This document shows, in pieces, positions 5,457-7,941 of a stretch of DNA of 7,941 bases. This DNA is from Thermoplasmatota archaeon (GTDB taxonomy: Archaea > Thermoplasmatota > Thermoplasmata > RBG-16-68-12 > JAGMCJ01): assembly GCA_022848825.1 (NCBI GenBank), contig JAJISH010000098.1:1-7941 (forward strand), read 5' to 3'. Position 1 is the stretch's first letter. The number at the start of each line of letters is the position of its first letter. Position numbers and translations under genes: made by a program. Under the pieces are notes generated by a model that worked only from the letters and a program-made list of their open reading frames with translations, was not told the DNA's origin and searched no databases.

Positions 5457-6799
5457 GCTCCTTGGAGGTCTGTCCTTTGGATTTTAGGTACGGCAGAGAC
5501 GAGATGAAAGCCATCTTCAGCGAGGAGTCCAGGCTTCAGTATCTCCTGGACGTGGAGGCCGCTCTCGCCTGCGCGCACGCGGGAGTTGGAAACATATCTG
5601 GTAGGGACGCAGTCGCGATAACTAACGCCGCGAGAGTCAAGGTTGTATCCGTCGACGATGTGAGGAAAGAGGAGGAGAAGACCAAGCACGACATCGCTGC
5701 CCTGGTCCGAGTTCTGGCCAAGAAGAGCGGGCCCTCTGGAGCGTACGTCCATCTCGGGGCGACGAGCAGCGACATAAACGATACGGCGACGGCGCTGCAG
5801 GTGAAGGAAGTCATTCGCATCCTCAATAAGAATCTCCGCGACCTGAAGAAGATCTTCGTGGACCTCGCCAGGAAGCACAAGGAGACGGTGATGCTCGGTC
5901 GCACCCACGGCCTTGCGGCGGTCCCCATAACCTTTGGTCTCAAGATGGCTGTCTTCGCCGCGGAGACGAACCGCCACATCAAAAGGCTCAAGCAATGCAT
6001 GCCCAGGATATGCGTGGGCAAGATGCTCGGTGCCGTTGGGACCGGTGCCTCACTTGGCAAAGGAGCGCTCATCATTCAGAAAAGGATGATGGAGGAACTG
6101 GAGCTGGGAGTGGAGGAGGCCCCGACACAGATAGTAGGGCGGGACAGGTACGTGGAGTTCATCTCGGTCATGGCGGGAATAGCGACGTCGATGGAGAAGT
6201 TCGCCACTGAGGTTCGCAGCCTTCAGCGTACGGAGGTGGGAGAGGTGGAGGAGTACTTCGGACGCGAACAACTGGGAAGCTCCACGATGGCGCAGAAGAG
6301 GAACCCCATCACATCTGAGAACATCTGCGGTCTTGCTAGGGTCGTTCGCGGATACATCCATCCTACATACGAGAACGTCCTGCTCTGGCATGAGAGGGAC
6401 CTGACGAACTCAAGTGCGGAGAGGTTCATCATCCCGCATGTGTGCATTCTCACGGACGATATAGTCGCCAAGACTGCCAAGGTCTACAGCAATCTGATCG
6501 TGAACGAGGAAAGAATGCTTGAGAACATAGAGGCTACAAAGGGTCAGGCCATGGTCGAGGCAGTCATGACCGCTCTCGCGAAAAAGGGAATGGACAGGCA
6601 GAAGGCCTACAAACTCACCAGGAAGTGCGCGGGATGGGCGAGGAAGAGGGATGAGCATCTCTTGGACGTGCTCCGCAGGGACAAGATGGTTCTGAGATAC
6701 TTGACCGGGTGGGAGATAGAGAAAACGATGGACCCCGCCAACTACCTGGGATCCTCTAAGAAGATCATTGCCAATATAGTGAGAAAATCGAGGGGCTAG
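5453..6799 (+). CDS. purB: Adenylosuccinate lyase, 448 aa
   Basis: Homotetrameric cytoplasmic enzyme of the fumarase/aspartase superfamily. It removes fumarate from SAICAR in purine synthesis and from adenylosuccinate in AMP synthesis. Visible elements in order: N-terminal PLDFRYG at 8-14; the conserved His in KTKHD (H79); TSSDIND at 104-110; GRTHG at 149-153 with the catalytic-region H152; the signature loop GSSTMAQKRNP at 275-285; ERDLTNSSAER at 314-324. Length is normal. The GTG at 5453 is used because family proteins begin only a few residues before PxDxRYG and no in-frame ATG lies upstream; it overlaps a tiny upstream frame. After GRTHG, where many homologues have GxHAxP, this protein has GLAAVP, so the second His is absent. 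Third-position G+C (42 of the first 60 codons) is lower than in serS and lig. Confidence 0.96.
   Translation: MSSLEVCPLDFRYGRDEMKAIFSEESRLQYLLDVEAALACAHAGVGNISGRDAVAITNAARVKVVSVDDVRKEEEKTKHDIAALVRVLAKKSGPSGAYVHLGATSSDINDTATALQVKEVIRILNKNLRDLKKIFVDLARKHKETVMLGRTHGLAAVPITFGLKMAVFAAETNRHIKRLKQCMPRICVGKMLGAVGTGASLGKGALIIQKRMMEELELGVEEAPTQIVGRDRYVEFISVMAGIATSMEKFATEVRSLQRTEVGEVEEYFGREQLGSSTMAQKRNPITSENICGLARVVRGYIHPTYENVLLWHERDLTNSSAERFIIPHVCILTDDIVAKTAKVYSNLIVNEERMLENIEATKGQAMVEAVMTALAKKGMDRQKAYKLTRKCAGWARKRDEHLLDVLRRDKMVLRYLTGWEIEKTMDPANYLGSSKKIIANIVRKSRG
6790..6795 (+). promoter_or_regulatory. Shine-Dalgarno site of lig
   Basis: GAGGGG inside the last codons of purB, 5 nt before the TTG at 6801 (7 nt from the GAGG core). 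It supports the TTG start, as no ATG or GTG exists between the upstream in-frame TGA (6780-6782) and 6801. Confidence 0.65.
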
Positions 6800-6800
6800 G

Positions 6801-7941
6801 TTGGAGACCGCCTACGAGGATCTGGTCAGAGTCTACGAGAAGATAGAGGGCACGCCCAAGCGGCTGGAGATGACCGACCACCTCGTGGAGCTCTTCACGT
6901 CCGTCCCGCCCGAGATCCTGGACAAGGTCGTCTACCTCACGCAGGGGAAGCTTCTCGCGGATTTCTACGGCAAGGAGCTGGGACTGGCGGGAAAGCTCAT
7001 CGTCCGGACGCTGAACTTCACGACGGGCATCGGTGAGGAGGAGATCCTGACGCTCTTGCGCGATAAGGGCGACATCGGGCTAGCCGCGCAGGAGGCCATC
7101 GAGAACAAGAAGCAGACAGCGCTCTTCGCGAACCCGCTGACGGTCGAGCGCGTGTACGGCAACTTCATGAAGATCGCCGACGCGAGCGGGTCGGGCTCCC
7201 AGGACCTGAAGATGAAGCTGCTCGCGGAGCTCCTGCACGACTCGACCCAGCTCGAGGCGAAGTACATAGTCAAGTCAGTGGCGGGTTCCATGCGAATCGG
7301 TATCGCGGACCTGACGATGATAGACGCTTTGGCGGTAGCGTTCGCAACGAAGGAGAGGAGGGACGAGATCGAGCGGGCGTACAACGTGTGGTCCGACCTC
7401 GGGCGGGTGGCCAAGCTGCTCGCCGAGGAGGGGGAAGCCGGACTCGACAAGGTGCACCTGGAGCTCGGGACCCCGATCAGGGCGATGCTGTGCGAGCGCT
7501 TGTCGTCGCTCGACGAGATATTCGAGAAGCTGGGCGAGTGCGCGTTCGAGTACAAGTACGACGGGTTGAGGATCCAGGCGCACATCAGCGAGGACGAGAT
7601 CAAGCTGTTCTCCAGGCGGCTGGAGGACGTGACGGAACAGTTCCCTGACATCGTGTCCGCACTGCGCGAGAGCTTCCGCGGGAAGGAGGGTATCGTCGAG
7701 GGCGAGGCCGTGCCGGTGAACCCGGTCACGGACAAGTTCCTGCCCTTCCAGGAGGTCTCACACAGGCGGGGAAGGATACACGACCTAGAGGAGGCGAGGA
7801 AGGAGTACCCCGTGCGTCTCTTCCTCTTCGACTGCCTCTACCTCGATGGCGAAGAGCTTCTGGACGAGACGTTGACGGACAGGAGGAAGAAGCTGTGGAG
7901 CGCGGTCGAGGAGGGGGACGACGTCAGGCTGTCGACGATGC
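6801..7941 (+). CDS. lig: ATP-dependent DNA ligase, archaeal type (5' two-thirds)
   Basis: Seals nicks in duplex DNA, notably between Okazaki fragments and after repair, using ATP to adenylate a lysine. 380 codons are visible of a family length near 560-590. Residues 1-200 are the helical DNA-binding domain, with the typical start YEDLVRVYEKIEGTPKRLE, a PPEILDKVVYLTQGKL segment and AGSMRIGIADL. The nucleotidyltransferase core follows: motif I KYDGLR at 252-257 with catalytic K252, motif III FSRRLEDVTEQFPDI from 270, the EGE acid pair at 300-302, and FLFDCLYLDG at 341-350. Motifs IV and V and the OB fold lie beyond the right edge. TTG 6801 is chosen because it gives the conserved N-terminus and has GAGGGG upstream. 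It begins 1 nt after the purB stop, so it is very probably co-transcribed. Third-position G+C is extreme (55 of the first 60 codons). Confidence 0.95.
   Translation, partial: METAYEDLVRVYEKIEGTPKRLEMTDHLVELFTSVPPEILDKVVYLTQGKLLADFYGKELGLAGKLIVRTLNFTTGIGEEEILTLLRDKGDIGLAAQEAIENKKQTALFANPLTVERVYGNFMKIADASGSGSQDLKMKLLAELLHDSTQLEAKYIVKSVAGSMRIGIADLTMIDALAVAFATKERRDEIERAYNVWSDLGRVAKLLAEEGEAGLDKVHLELGTPIRAMLCERLSSLDEIFEKLGECAFEYKYDGLRIQAHISEDEIKLFSRRLEDVTEQFPDIVSALRESFRGKEGIVEGEAVPVNPVTDKFLPFQEVSHRRGRIHDLEEARKEYPVRLFLFDCLYLDGEELLDETLTDRRKKLWSAVEEGDDVRLSTM

Noticed and set aside
4702..5514. A 270-codon minus-strand frame across serS and the purB start
   Set aside because: It is the antisense shadow of the conserved SerRS core, with a Val/Leu/Arg-rich composition typical of shadow frames.
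6965..7735. A 256-codon minus-strand frame under lig
   Set aside because: It is a Ser/Ile-rich shadow of the ligase coding strand. The plus-strand frame holds all the ligase motifs.

Overview
The window looks archaeal, most likely from the Thermoplasmata or a nearby euryarchaeal lineage with a fairly high G+C genome. The placement is an inference. It rests on an archaeal-type ATP-dependent DNA ligase beginning at the right edge, an archaeal-style cell-surface solute-binding protein held by a C-terminal membrane helix instead of a lipobox, a probably leaderless serS with a TATA-like box at the expected distance, and a helix-hairpin-helix/zinc-ribbon protein at the left edge. No rRNA, tRNA, CRISPR array or insertion sequence was recognised.

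Layout. The left edge (1-433) carries a minus-strand pair: a possible 63-codon CxxC mini-protein whose stop overlaps (TGATG) the start of a partial helix-hairpin-helix plus zinc-ribbon gene. Positions 434-789 form a divergent intergenic region with an 18-bp perfect dyad. Positions 790-3615 encode a 941-residue family 5 (peptide/nickel-type) solute-binding protein with a signal peptide, an EF-hand-like loop, two predicted beta-sandwich domains and a C-terminal anchor. No permease or ATPase genes lie beside it.

Positions 3616-4143 are non-coding and hold the most unusual signal here: about 315 bp of short repeats with a period of about 11 bp. Four consecutive sub-families are visible: CCTAAGG-type, CCTACGATAGA-type, TCCTTG-type and CTCCGTT-type. 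A roughly 33-bp spacer with a TATA-like TTAAATG interrupts them. The plus strand is strikingly pyrimidine-rich.

Positions 4144-7941 form a tightly packed plus-strand cluster: serS (seryl-tRNA synthetase, 428 aa), purB (adenylosuccinate lyase, 448 aa, 22 nt later) and lig (ATP-dependent DNA ligase, TTG start 1 nt after the purB stop, truncated by the window edge). These are housekeeping genes for translation, purine synthesis and DNA joining. Their spacing suggests one transcript from the promoter just upstream of serS.
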